From the NCBI GenBank assembly GCA_022562855.1, contig JADFON010000033.1:1-11349 (forward strand): a stretch of DNA of 11,349 bases, read 5' to 3'. The stretch is from Candidatus Zhuqueibacterota bacterium (GTDB lineage Bacteria > SM23-31). The stretch's first letter is position 1, and every line of letters starts with the position of its first letter. A model generated the notes under the pieces. That model worked only from the letters and a program-made list of their open reading frames with translations, had not been told where the DNA came from and ran no database searches. Made by a program: the position numbers and the translations under genes. Positions 1-7,735 of this stretch are shown piece after piece.

Positions 1-181
1 AGTCGTAGGTGTAGCTGGTGCGCTGGCCCAGGGCGTTTTCGTTGGCGACCAGGTCGTTCACTTCGTCGTAGATGTTGCTGCTGACGAAGCCCAGGGCGTT
101 TTCGTTGGTGATCTGTGTGCCGGCGGCGTCGTAGCCGAAGGTGGTCACATCGCCCAGCGGGTTTTCCACTTCGATGAGCCG
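1..181 (-). CDS. RHS/YD-repeat protein, internal fragment
   Basis: Read on the minus strand from 181 to 2 there is one open frame of 60 codons without a stop, and it continues off the left edge. It contains three spaced copies of an E-N-(P/A)-L-G motif and aromatic-Asp pairs (GYD, IYD, TYD). This is the pattern of RHS/YD-repeat proteins, which are large surface or toxin-delivery shells (polymorphic toxins, type VI or insecticidal-complex-like). The first readable residues, RLIEVENPLG, match the usual GRL-x-E-V-x-NPLG start of such a repeat, but the Gly expected before RL is missing because homology stops at base 181. GC is about 60%, against about 45% in the next 180 bases. No start, signal or toxin domain is visible, so only the family can be given. 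The gene is broken at the junction at 170-181, either by rearrangement or by an assembly artefact. Confidence 0.75.
26..163 (-). repeat. 63-bp tandem YD-repeat units
   Basis: The 20-base sequence GCCCAGGGCGTTTTCGTTGG occurs exactly at 26-45 and again at 89-108. A diverged third copy begins at 152. All are spaced 63 bases apart, which is 21 codons, one RHS repeat unit. The near-identity at DNA level between units suggests recent unit duplication or homogenisation within the gene. Confidence 0.8.
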
Positions 182-379
182 ATGGACGGCATAATATATG
201 CTGCCTCTGCTGCATTGGGATTTGCAATGCTCTTTCATGCAGGATTCAATTTTCTCCTTGTGTCAATCCCGGTTGCATCAATAGGAGTATTTGTTTTGGC
301 GCCGGTAATGTGGAAGGTTGTTCACAACAGAATCAAGACCGCTCTTGCGATATCACCGTATAAGGAAAATAGTTCTTAA
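170..379 (+). pseudogene. prsW: PrsW-family intramembrane protease remnant
   Basis: The frame from 170 reads F-D-E-P-M-D-G-I-I-Y and then AASAALGFA, which I recognise as the conserved central motif of PrsW-type glutamic membrane proteases (site-1 proteases for anti-sigma factors; CPBP/PrsW clan). The part before this motif, with the EExxK-type active-site helix, is absent because the RHS fragment is joined here. After GFAML the frame passes directly into FHAGFNFLL, which resembles the C-terminal H-x-x-x-N active-site helix. The usual 'EN-(I/V)-(F/L)-Y-V' continuation and the two or so helices between are missing, so an internal deletion is likely. The tail (VVHNRIKTALAISPYKE) looks like a normal family C-terminus ending at a TAA. 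An ATG at 182 could in theory start a 65-residue peptide, but it has no ribosome binding site of its own and would lack catalytic residues. Family call is moderate; the deletion is inferred from memory of the family. Confidence 0.6.
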
Positions 380-426
380 TAACATCTGGCAGGGTTCACA
401 GGCAGATAAAAAGTTTATTTTTGTGT

Positions 427-450
427 AGGGGCGTTTCGGGAAACGCCCTA
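427..450. terminator. Strong stem-loop between convergent gene ends
   Basis: GGGCGTTTC (429-437) pairs perfectly with GAAACGCCC (440-448), and the flanking TA/TA extends the stem with one extra G on the left arm. It lies seven bases beyond the stop codon of the thioredoxin/NHL gene and about 50 bases beyond the stop of the protease remnant. Neither side has a good uninterrupted T-run, so it may act as a weak bidirectional terminator or an mRNA 3'-end protector, or be a REP-like palindrome. Confidence 0.5.
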
Positions 451-454
451 TATC

Positions 455-2515
455 TCATTCGCTCTCTTTTCCCGGTTTATCGACTATCGTTAAAACATCG
501 CTGCCGCCCGAAGAAATTCCGAACGGAACAGTATACTGCACCGACCGGATTCTACATACTGAAACATCCTCCGTTTCACAATAATAATAAGCAAGTTCGA
601 ATATCAACTCTCCTTTTTCCTTGCCGACAGTCTTCTTGATTGAATTAAAGGAAATCTCAATGTCATTCATGCTTTCTTTTAAAGAGTGCATCTCGTTTTC
701 TTCGGCGCTTTCAAATATTCCGTTGCTAAAACTGAAGGCGTACTCGAAGGGTGATCCTTCGTTGAACTTTGTGCCGTCCGGGAGTTCTATCCGCACCTCT
801 ATTTTATTATCCTTTCCCATTTTTATCGACTGCTGAGGCAGGACAATATTTTCTGTCCCGGGATAAAGTGAGGATAGCTTTCCGGGTCTATAATTTTCGT
901 CTTTACCGGGTATGTCATCGGACATTTTAATCTCAAGCGACCCAACTTCTCCGGATTCGAGGTCTAACGTTCTTATCCGGTGGTTATTCGTATCCGCTAT
1001 GTACATTACGCCGTCAAGCACGGTGATACCCGACGGTTCGTAAAACCGGGCTTTTTTTCCGTCTTTGAAGCCCGGTTTTCCATCGCCGGCATAGGACGTT
1101 ACCTCGCCTGTTTCCGGGTTTATTTTCTTGATTTTATGATTATAAGTATCCGCCAAATATACAATGCCTTCATGATAGTAAACACCGAGAGGATGTTGGA
1201 GACGGGCTTTGTCTCCCTCGCCGTCGATATCGCCAAAATCGAATAAATCCCCACCCGCCAATGTTGATACCGTCGGCGATTCACCCAAGGTAATACTCCT
1301 GACCGCACTTATTTCGCTGTCTGCAACATACAGGTTTTTTCCATCGCTGGTCAGACCGCTTGGCTGGGCGAAACCCGCCTGGTTTGCCGCACCGTCCCGT
1401 CGTTCCTCTCTCCCTGAACCTGCAAACGGCTCAATTATTCCAGAATCAAGCGAAAGTCTCGTAATCTGGTGAGGACCTGCCATTGCAACATACAGGTAAT
1501 TATCGTAATAATATAGATCCCACGGTGAATTGAGCGGCGTTTCAAGCGCTTTCCCATTCTGATTGATTCTCCTCCCCTGAACACCGGTTCCGGCAATGGT
1601 TTCCACTTTACGCGTGAGAAAGTTTACCTCCCGGATTGCGTGATTCTCGTTATCGGCGATCAAAAGTTTTCCATTTACAAGAGCCATACCAAGAGGATGG
1701 TTAAACTCTGCGTTTTCAAACGTTCCGTCCTTAAATCCTGCGCTTCCTTCCCCGATGATGTGAATAACTATCCCTTCTTTGTCTGTAACAAGGATCCGGT
1801 TGTTGTTCGAGTCGGCAATATACAACAAACCATTGTCTGAATCGGAAATGACCTTACCGGGATAGAATAGCGGAGAATTGTCCGTTCTTATCTCCGGTGT
1901 TATGTCAACGGGTGTGTTATCCAGCTTACCTTCTTTGCCGTATATGTCAAGGGCGGCAGTAATATAATCGTCGAGTATTTCCCTGTTTCCCTCTCCCTCG
2001 ATACGCGCTATAATAAAGCCTTCCGGGTCAACCATCATCATAGAGGGCCAGGCGCGGATTCCATATTCCTGCCATATCCTGTGGTCTTCATCGACTACAA
2101 TAGGATGAGGAATATCGTACCGCAATATAGCCTGACGGATATTCAGTTTGTCTTGTTCATTCGTGAATTTAGCAGAATGGACACCGAGAACAATAAAGGC
2201 GTCGTCTTTATATTTTTCCTCGAGGTACAGCAAATCAGGAATAACATGCATACAGTTAATACAGCAGTACGTCCAGAAATCGAGTAAAACGATTTTCCCC
2301 CTGAGTTCCTTGAGAGATAATTTCCCTTTTATATTGAGCCACTCGAAATTTGATGGAAATTCCGGCGCATGTATCCTTGTGGTTTTTCTTATTTGTTCTA
2401 TGCGGTCAACAATTTGCTTTTTGACCACGCGCTCCTGGGCGCTTGTTGGTACGGGGTTTGTCATAAAAAGTGCTCCTGCTGCAAAAACACAAAATATAAA
2501 TCTATTTATACTCAT
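455..2515 (-). CDS. Exported thioredoxin-like/NHL-propeller protein (NHLRC2-like)
   Basis: This encodes a 686-residue exported protein. Residues 1-26 are a signal peptide (hydrophobic core, cleavage likely after T-S-A). Next comes a thioredoxin-like domain (about 50-195) with the motif W-T-Y-C-C-I-N-C-M-H (cysteines at 84, 85 and 88) and a cis-proline in AWPSM at 157. Then come six NHL-type blades with Y-(I/V)-A-D-x-x-N-(N/H)-x-I signatures near 231, 284, 341, 395, 452 and 504. A C-terminal beta domain (about 556-678) carries a further cysteine pair at 646 and 654. This order (Trx, NHL propeller, beta-strand domain, CCINC motif) is that of NHLRC2 and its bacterial relatives. A periplasmic thiol redox or scaffold role is inferred; the substrate is unknown. 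The start at 2515 is preferred because the only Shine-Dalgarno-like sequence (AGAGAGGA, 2528-2535) touches the alternative ATG at 2525-2527 with no spacing; from 2515 its spacing is a long 12 bases. It is divergent from the receptor gene at 2810. Confidence 0.85.
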   Translation of the reverse strand: MSINRFIFCVFAAGALFMTNPVPTSAQERVVKKQIVDRIEQIRKTTRIHAPEFPSNFEWLNIKGKLSLKELRGKIVLLDFWTYCCINCMHVIPDLLYLEEKYKDDAFIVLGVHSAKFTNEQDKLNIRQAILRYDIPHPIVVDEDHRIWQEYGIRAWPSMMMVDPEGFIIARIEGEGNREILDDYITAALDIYGKEGKLDNTPVDITPEIRTDNSPLFYPGKVISDSDNGLLYIADSNNNRILVTDKEGIVIHIIGEGSAGFKDGTFENAEFNHPLGMALVNGKLLIADNENHAIREVNFLTRKVETIAGTGVQGRRINQNGKALETPLNSPWDLYYYDNYLYVAMAGPHQITRLSLDSGIIEPFAGSGREERRDGAANQAGFAQPSGLTSDGKNLYVADSEISAVRSITLGESPTVSTLAGGDLFDFGDIDGEGDKARLQHPLGVYYHEGIVYLADTYNHKIKKINPETGEVTSYAGDGKPGFKDGKKARFYEPSGITVLDGVMYIADTNNHRIRTLDLESGEVGSLEIKMSDDIPGKDENYRPGKLSSLYPGTENIVLPQQSIKMGKDNKIEVRIELPDGTKFNEGSPFEYAFSFSNGIFESAEENEMHSLKESMNDIEISFNSIKKTVGKEKGELIFELAYYYCETEDVSVCRIRSVQYTVPFGISSGGSDVLTIVDKPGKESE

Positions 2516-2809
2516 TGATGTCAGCATTCCTCTCTATAATCAATGAAATCGACAATAATTGAATATATGCAGCTAAAATAGAAAATTCCTTCATCAACAG
2601 CAATTAAATTTTGGGTGACATTGTTGCAGAATCAGAAACCTTTTGAACTATCCAAGTAAATTCTTTGTAAAAAATGCTTCCTATAATTAGTGGGATTTCC
2701 CATCATTATTTTATAATTTTTCAAACTTGTTTCCTACTGGGAACTTTATTCGATATTTAAAGTATCACATAAGCAGAAGAATGAATCTCAAAATAGTTAA
2801 GGACAGAGC
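2516..2809. promoter_or_regulatory. Divergent control region with candidate promoter
   Basis: This is an AT-rich gap between two divergent genes; it has no convincing small gene. On the plus strand there is a perfect TATAAT at 2682-2687, though no good -35 box sits 16-18 bases upstream. Immediately downstream is the palindrome TGGGATTTCCCA (2691-2702, arms TGGGA/TCCCA), placed where transcription would begin and therefore a possible operator. The receptor's ribosome binding site AAGGA is at 2799-2803, six bases before the ATG. No riboswitch-like conserved blocks were found on either strand. No convincing promoter was found for the minus-strand gene. Confidence 0.35.
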
Positions 2810-5152
2810 ATGTTATTACGGGTATTTAGAAGTCTTACAATTATTGTTATCCTTATATCAATACAATATAAAGATGGCGTTACTCAGCCAGCGCAAGATT
2901 CGGGAGGAAAGATAAGGGGTGTTGTCATAGATTACGCCACAAAAGAACCGTTAATGAGCGCAAATGTGTTTATTCCGTCGCTCAACATCGGCACATCCAC
3001 GGATAAAGATGGGAAATTCGTACTCCTGCTGGAAGCCCCGGTTAAGACAATGGTCGAAATTTCGTTTGTGGGATATGAAAAAAAAGAGATTGAGATAGAC
3101 ATATCCGAAGGAGACGATAAGGAGTATATTGTCTATCTCAACACCGGTGGTCTTGAAACCGGCTATGTTATGGTAACCGGAAGCAAAATGACCGAAACGA
3201 TCTTTAATTCGACAAATTTTGTTTCTGTCACAACCGAAGAAGAAATAAAAACGTCTCATTATACAACCACTGCCGATGTGCTCAAAAAAGAACCCGGTAT
3301 ACTCATTCAAAAAACGACACATGCGCACGGCGCCCCGGTTATACGCGGCTTGATCGGAAAATATGTGCTTCTTTTATATAACGGTGTACGGTTGAACAAA
3401 CCTACATTCAGATTCGGAGCAAACCAATACCTCAATACCGTTAACCCGGAAGCGCTCAATCATATTGAAATCACAAGAGGACCGACTTCGGTGTTATACG
3501 GCAGCGATGCCATCGGCGGGACTATAAATCTTGTTACGGAAAGGTATGTGCCTGACAGCGATGAATTGAAAATAGTCCCCGAAATGTTGTTTGGGTATTC
3601 TTCGGCAGATGAAAGCAAATCCGGAGCGCTGTACTTAAAAGGTGGCAAAGGAAAAATGTCGTTTTCCGGTAGTCTACTTTACAAGGACGTTAATAATCTT
3701 GACCCCGGCGGTGATGAAAAGCGTCAAAATCCAACCGGATGGGAGGAGTTCAACGGTAATCTAAGCCTGTTTTACACCCCGTCGGCAAAGCATCATTTCG
3801 ACATTAATTATATAAACGTAAACCAGAAAAACGTTCCGCGGTATGACAAATACGTAACGGGGGAATATCAGAACTGGACGTATAACCCTCAGAAACGGAG
3901 GCTTTATGCGCTTTTCTACACCTACGCTCCTTCTTTGTCCTGGCTTCACCTGCTGAAATGGAATGTATCATACCAGGATGAAAACGAAGGAAGAACGCTG
4001 CAAAAAACAAACAAATCTTTGATTACCACTGAAAGCGACAACATCAAAACTTTTGGGACATTTGTAAATTTGTCTTCTATTTTAAATCAAAAACATTGGT
4101 TGAACTGGGGTTTTGAGTATTACCGCGACAAGGTTAACAGCGACAGGTTGAGACAGGATAACGGAATTTCCACTGAAGAAAGAGGAGCATTTCCGGATGG
4201 CTCGATATACAATTCATTTGGCGTATATGTCCAGGACAATTTTCAGGTAACCAACAGATTTGAATTAAGCGGCGGAATGCGGTACAGCAGATATTCGTTT
4301 AACGCCCGCCTTGAGGAACCGTTTGGTCTCTATAAAGACGATTTCGACAATGTCACAGGTTTCGGCGGTGTCAGGTATAAAGTAAAACCGGGGGTTAATA
4401 TTGTCGGTTCCATTGCGCGTGGATTCCGCGCACCGAATTTCAACGATACTATTGTTCTGCAGGTCTCGAATTCCGGCGTTGACGCTCCAAGCCCGAATCT
4501 TGTTCCTGAGATCAGCCAGAATTTTGAACTGGGTATTAAGGTGGAGCAGGAACAACTAAATGGCGGCTGGTTTGTTTATTATAACAAGATGAGTGATTTG
4601 ATCGACCGGCGCTTAGGGTTATACCAGGGGCTGGCTTTTTTTGACGATAACGGCAATGGTGTAAATGATCCGGAAGAAACAACAAGGATATGGCAGAAAT
4701 TTAACGTAGATAAGGCAAAAATATATGGCACGGAGTTATTTGCGTCCTACAGAATAAACTCGCTTCTTTTTTCCGGACAGACATTTTTTACGTATGGTGA
4801 GAATACAACTGAAAATGAACCCATGAGCAGAATTCCGCCATTGACCGGTCAACTGGGAGTCCGTTGGGATGTAGTGGATCGAGGGTATGTCGAGACTAAT
4901 GTGTGGTTTGCCGCAAAGCAGGACCGGCTTTCCCAACGCGATGTAGAAGACTCCAGAATACCGGCAGGAGGTACACCGGGATATTCTACCTTCAGTTTGA
5001 AAGGTGTTTATGCTTTCTCTACAGGAAGAATCGTATTGACGTTTGAAAATATATTTGACGAATTATACAAAACTCATGGATCGGGTATATTCTCACCCGG
5101 TCGTCATATCGCTTTCTCTTACCAGATCACCTCGTTTTCAGCCAATCCGTAA
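2810..5152 (+). CDS. TonB-dependent receptor with CarboxypepD-reg-like N-terminal domain
   Basis: This encodes a 780-residue outer-membrane active transporter. A short hydrophobic signal segment (about residues 8-18) is followed by a carboxypeptidase-regulatory-like beta-sandwich (about 34-112: G-x-V-x-D ... P-L-x-x-A-N-V ... T-x-x-D-G-x-F ... G-Y), typical of FCB-group receptors. Then come a TonB-box-like stretch (VMVTGS, 120-125), the plug (about 130-245, with the hallmark RGPTSVLYGSDAIGG at 223-237) and the 22-strand barrel to the C-terminus. FRAP (539-542) and SPNLVPE (561-567) boxes are present. The pattern RGLIGKYVLLLYNGVRLN...NQYLNTV resembles heme/hemoglobin-type receptors. However, FRAP/NPNL boxes are not substrate-specific, and the His usually found between them in heme receptors is absent, so the cargo is unknown. 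Residues 612-623 form an EF-hand-like D-x-N-x-N-G-x-x-D-x-x-E loop, probably extracellular. The ribosome binding site AAGGA lies six bases upstream. The protein ends in ...SFSANP rather than an aromatic residue. Confidence 0.9.
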   Translation: MLLRVFRSLTIIVILISIQYKDGVTQPAQDSGGKIRGVVIDYATKEPLMSANVFIPSLNIGTSTDKDGKFVLLLEAPVKTMVEISFVGYEKKEIEIDISEGDDKEYIVYLNTGGLETGYVMVTGSKMTETIFNSTNFVSVTTEEEIKTSHYTTTADVLKKEPGILIQKTTHAHGAPVIRGLIGKYVLLLYNGVRLNKPTFRFGANQYLNTVNPEALNHIEITRGPTSVLYGSDAIGGTINLVTERYVPDSDELKIVPEMLFGYSSADESKSGALYLKGGKGKMSFSGSLLYKDVNNLDPGGDEKRQNPTGWEEFNGNLSLFYTPSAKHHFDINYINVNQKNVPRYDKYVTGEYQNWTYNPQKRRLYALFYTYAPSLSWLHLLKWNVSYQDENEGRTLQKTNKSLITTESDNIKTFGTFVNLSSILNQKHWLNWGFEYYRDKVNSDRLRQDNGISTEERGAFPDGSIYNSFGVYVQDNFQVTNRFELSGGMRYSRYSFNARLEEPFGLYKDDFDNVTGFGGVRYKVKPGVNIVGSIARGFRAPNFNDTIVLQVSNSGVDAPSPNLVPEISQNFELGIKVEQEQLNGGWFVYYNKMSDLIDRRLGLYQGLAFFDDNGNGVNDPEETTRIWQKFNVDKAKIYGTELFASYRINSLLFSGQTFFTYGENTTENEPMSRIPPLTGQLGVRWDVVDRGYVETNVWFAAKQDRLSQRDVEDSRIPAGGTPGYSTFSLKGVYAFSTGRIVLTFENIFDELYKTHGSGIFSPGRHIAFSYQITSFSANP

Positions 5153-5473
5153 CGCTGTTGTTATTACGTTTTGCCGGTTTTGCGTTATACTGCCATCCAA
5201 GGAGAATACTGTAGAAAAAATACACAGTGTCAGCATGAATATTGCCAAAATACACATTTTCGACAAGAGCAAGAAATCGTCCCGGATAAATTGTTATTTC
5301 TGATAAGTAGTTATATTTAATTAAGTTAACGAGTCTTTAAGGACAAATAACTACTATAAGCGGGGAATTCTTTTTCTTTTACATTGTTTAAATTAACATT
5401 GGTATAACTTTTGCTTTTCATTCGTAAGATGTATCCAAATTTTCGTTATTCCCTTTATTGAGTCTTCGTCCAA
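5153..5473. other. Gene-free AT-rich gap
   Basis: No gene is supported here. CGTAA (starting at the receptor's stop) and TTACG (about 5165-5169) could form a weak hairpin followed by TTTT, a possible but poor terminator. A 9-bp inverted repeat, AGTAGTTAT (5306-5314) and ATAACTACT (5347-5355), lies about 120 bases upstream of the next gene and could be an operator. The bases just before the next ATG contain no Shine-Dalgarno-like purine block. Confidence 0.4.
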
Positions 5474-7735
5474 ATGAACAAATTTTACCGGAAAAAATTT
5501 CTTAAATCATTCGTTATCGGCTTTTCGATTCTTGGCTTTGCCGGTCTGGCAAAGGTATCGTATGCCCAGGAAAGCTATCGCGCCCTAATAAAAAGGGTCC
5601 AGGTCAACAGCCAAAAAACGTTTGATCTGTTAAATAAGGTATCATTTAAAGCGCATTCAAAGACGTACATATATTTTGGCTTTAATCCGCTTGGCGTAAA
5701 AATGATCCCGTTCCTCGAAGAGTATTATCTCGAAGGCGTTTGGATGAAACCGGATTCACTCAGGTTGAACGTGACAGCATTGCGGAAAGTGATGTCCGAT
5801 ACGTCGGATAACGATTTCGGGAAACTAAACGATAATTTACCTCTTCCAAATCCGTTTCACTTCACATATGATCCATCAATATTAGGGACAGAGGAAGATA
5901 GAGAAAGGAGGAGAAGGGAGAGAAGGGAAAGAGAAAATGAGGACGGGAATGAAAACAAAGGAAACGACAATAGTGAACCCGATTACAGGTATGTGCAGCC
6001 GCTCTATCCCTTTTCTGCAAATGCCGATTCTCTGTACAATTATGAAGTGATCGGAGAAATCAGCACATCAAGCATAAACATAGTCGAAGTGCGGGTGGAA
6101 CCAAAGGAGCCGTCGACTCCAGGTGTAATCGGTATTTTTCAAATTGATAAAGATAATGCAATTGTAGTGGGTTCGGACTATGTTTTTAATAAATCAGCCG
6201 GATTTGTCAGGATCGATACTGAAAGGAAAAGAAGTAGATTTTCGTTGTCGATTAGTTTCGACCAGAATCACCGTATCAATACGGAAAAAGCGCTTTATTA
6301 TTCCGCTTTCTGGTTGCCGGTAACTATTGAAGAAGAGAAGGATATCTCGATTCTTGGCATCAAGGCAAAACTGCACCGTGTGCTTACTTTTGAGACCTAC
6401 GAAATAAATCCGGTTAGCGACGGAGAATTTGTTGTCGACAAGACAATAGTCTATAACCGGGACCCGGTTTTGGAAGATTCTCTTTTTGTCCCGCCGCCTT
6501 ACCCGAACAGGTTAAGCAGGGCTGAAGAAGAGGATATATTCAACAAAATAGAGAACATGTTTGCGTCGAGGGATTTATTCAAGGAACTGATAGATTCTGA
6601 ATCGATTGCCAGGGAAGTCATGCTCCAGGGATTGGAGAAGAAGGGTGAACGGTATTTGCAGATAGCCGGAAAGCTTGGGTCATCGATACAATATAACAGG
6701 GTGGAAGGTTTTCATCTCGGATACGGAACAACGATTCCCGTAAACCAACTTGGAGGTCTTGTCTTTTCTTTTAACGGTGGTTATGGAATTAAAGATGAAC
6801 GATGGAAGGGATCGGCTTCTTCGCTCTATTACCTTGACAGCAAGAAAAAATTATTTGTTGAGGGAAATATATATTCAACACTCGGTTACGAGGAAAAAAG
6901 GAATTCGGTCTCTACCGACGCCAACACTTTTTCAAGCCTGATATTGAAAAGAGATTACCGGGACTATTATTACAAGAAAGGCGGATCATTTGGAATCGGT
7001 TACCGTCTGACCGATAATCTCGCTGCGAAACTGACAGGAATTTCACATACAGAAGAAATTGCAGGCAGAAATGCAAAGTTCAGTGTGTTTAAAAATAAGA
7101 ACTCTTTCCGAATCAACCCGGAAATAATCGAAGGGGAAAACCGGGGTCTGCGTGGAGAGTTGTTGTACCGCTCATACAATGTGGACGGTGATATATCCTT
7201 TGAATATTCGGACAACGGCACATTACACAGCGATTTTTCTTACACGAAGTTATGGGGGACTCTGAGATGGTCAGCCAGACCGACATTTTATACAAATGTT
7301 TTTGCTAAGTTTACCGCGGGCGTTTCGGGAGGAGATTTGCCGCCGCAGAGATGGTTCGATTTCGGCGGAAAACTTCCGCTGCGGTATAACGGAAGGCTTC
7401 GCGGTGTAGGATACAAATACTTTACCGGAGACAGGATGGCAATGGGAGTGGTCGAGTATAGCATAAATGGCAAAGTGTTATACAATCTCGGGCTTAAAAG
7501 AACTCTCTTGAAAGGGATGAAATTTACACTCTGGACCGGAGGCGGTTGGAGCGAACTTTCTGACAGCAATAAGCGATATGCCGCCGGCGTCCTGACACCC
7601 TCAATAACTGCTGAAGATGGGTATTATGAATACGGTATCGGGATAGGCGATATATTGAATATATTCAGAATTGATCTGATCCATAACAACCTATCGGATA
7701 AAATATTCCTTTTCAGTTTCAACGTACTGCGATAA
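5474..7735 (+). CDS. DUF5686/Omp85-like outer-membrane beta-barrel protein
   Basis: This encodes a 753-residue exported protein. The signal peptide ends at about residue 31 (S-Y-A before QES). An N-terminal mixed region (32-135) is followed by a very charged linker (139-170, rich in R, E, N and D), and then by a beta-rich domain (about 170-340) resembling the non-barrel part of DUF5686 proteins. From about 400 to the end alternating beta strands form a barrel: it begins with Y-N-R-V-E-G-F-H-L-G-Y-G (407-418), the characteristic first strand of DUF5686/bacterial surface-antigen barrels, and ends with FLFSFNVLR. The N-terminal CarboxypepD-reg domain usual in Bacteroidetes DUF5686 proteins is not evident. 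A role in outer-membrane biogenesis or surface transport is inferred; no substrate can be named. The first ATG is chosen because it gives a proper signal peptide and a TGA lies five codons upstream in frame, but no ribosome binding site is visible. Confidence 0.65.
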   Translation: MNKFYRKKFLKSFVIGFSILGFAGLAKVSYAQESYRALIKRVQVNSQKTFDLLNKVSFKAHSKTYIYFGFNPLGVKMIPFLEEYYLEGVWMKPDSLRLNVTALRKVMSDTSDNDFGKLNDNLPLPNPFHFTYDPSILGTEEDRERRRRERRERENEDGNENKGNDNSEPDYRYVQPLYPFSANADSLYNYEVIGEISTSSINIVEVRVEPKEPSTPGVIGIFQIDKDNAIVVGSDYVFNKSAGFVRIDTERKRSRFSLSISFDQNHRINTEKALYYSAFWLPVTIEEEKDISILGIKAKLHRVLTFETYEINPVSDGEFVVDKTIVYNRDPVLEDSLFVPPPYPNRLSRAEEEDIFNKIENMFASRDLFKELIDSESIAREVMLQGLEKKGERYLQIAGKLGSSIQYNRVEGFHLGYGTTIPVNQLGGLVFSFNGGYGIKDERWKGSASSLYYLDSKKKLFVEGNIYSTLGYEEKRNSVSTDANTFSSLILKRDYRDYYYKKGGSFGIGYRLTDNLAAKLTGISHTEEIAGRNAKFSVFKNKNSFRINPEIIEGENRGLRGELLYRSYNVDGDISFEYSDNGTLHSDFSYTKLWGTLRWSARPTFYTNVFAKFTAGVSGGDLPPQRWFDFGGKLPLRYNGRLRGVGYKYFTGDRMAMGVVEYSINGKVLYNLGLKRTLLKGMKFTLWTGGGWSELSDSNKRYAAGVLTPSITAEDGYYEYGIGIGDILNIFRIDLIHNNLSDKIFLFSFNVLR

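Noticed and set aside
1-181. Tandem repeats as a CRISPR array
   Set aside because: The 63-base periodicity is a coding repeat (21 codons) with conserved YD-repeat residues, and the 'spacers' are related to each other.
2148-2546. 132-codon plus-strand open frame
   Set aside because: It lies antisense inside the thioredoxin/NHL gene, whose domains are unmistakable; the plus-strand translation shows no domain.
2951-3328. 125-codon minus-strand open frame
   Set aside because: Antisense shadow of the receptor's N-terminal and plug domains; no independent support.
2810-5152. Firm assignment as a heme/hemoglobin receptor
   Set aside because: Plug-region resemblance and FRAP/NPNL-like boxes are suggestive, but the boxes also occur in other TonB-dependent receptors, the expected His between them is missing, and no heme-handling neighbour is seen.
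2810-5152. Second vitamin B12 receptor under B12 control
   Set aside because: The upstream region has no B12 box or other cobalamin-riboswitch block on the plus strand.
5043-5303. 86-codon plus-strand open frame after the receptor
   Set aside because: It begins inside the receptor gene in another frame, has no ribosome binding site and runs into non-coding AT-rich DNA with no recognisable protein features.
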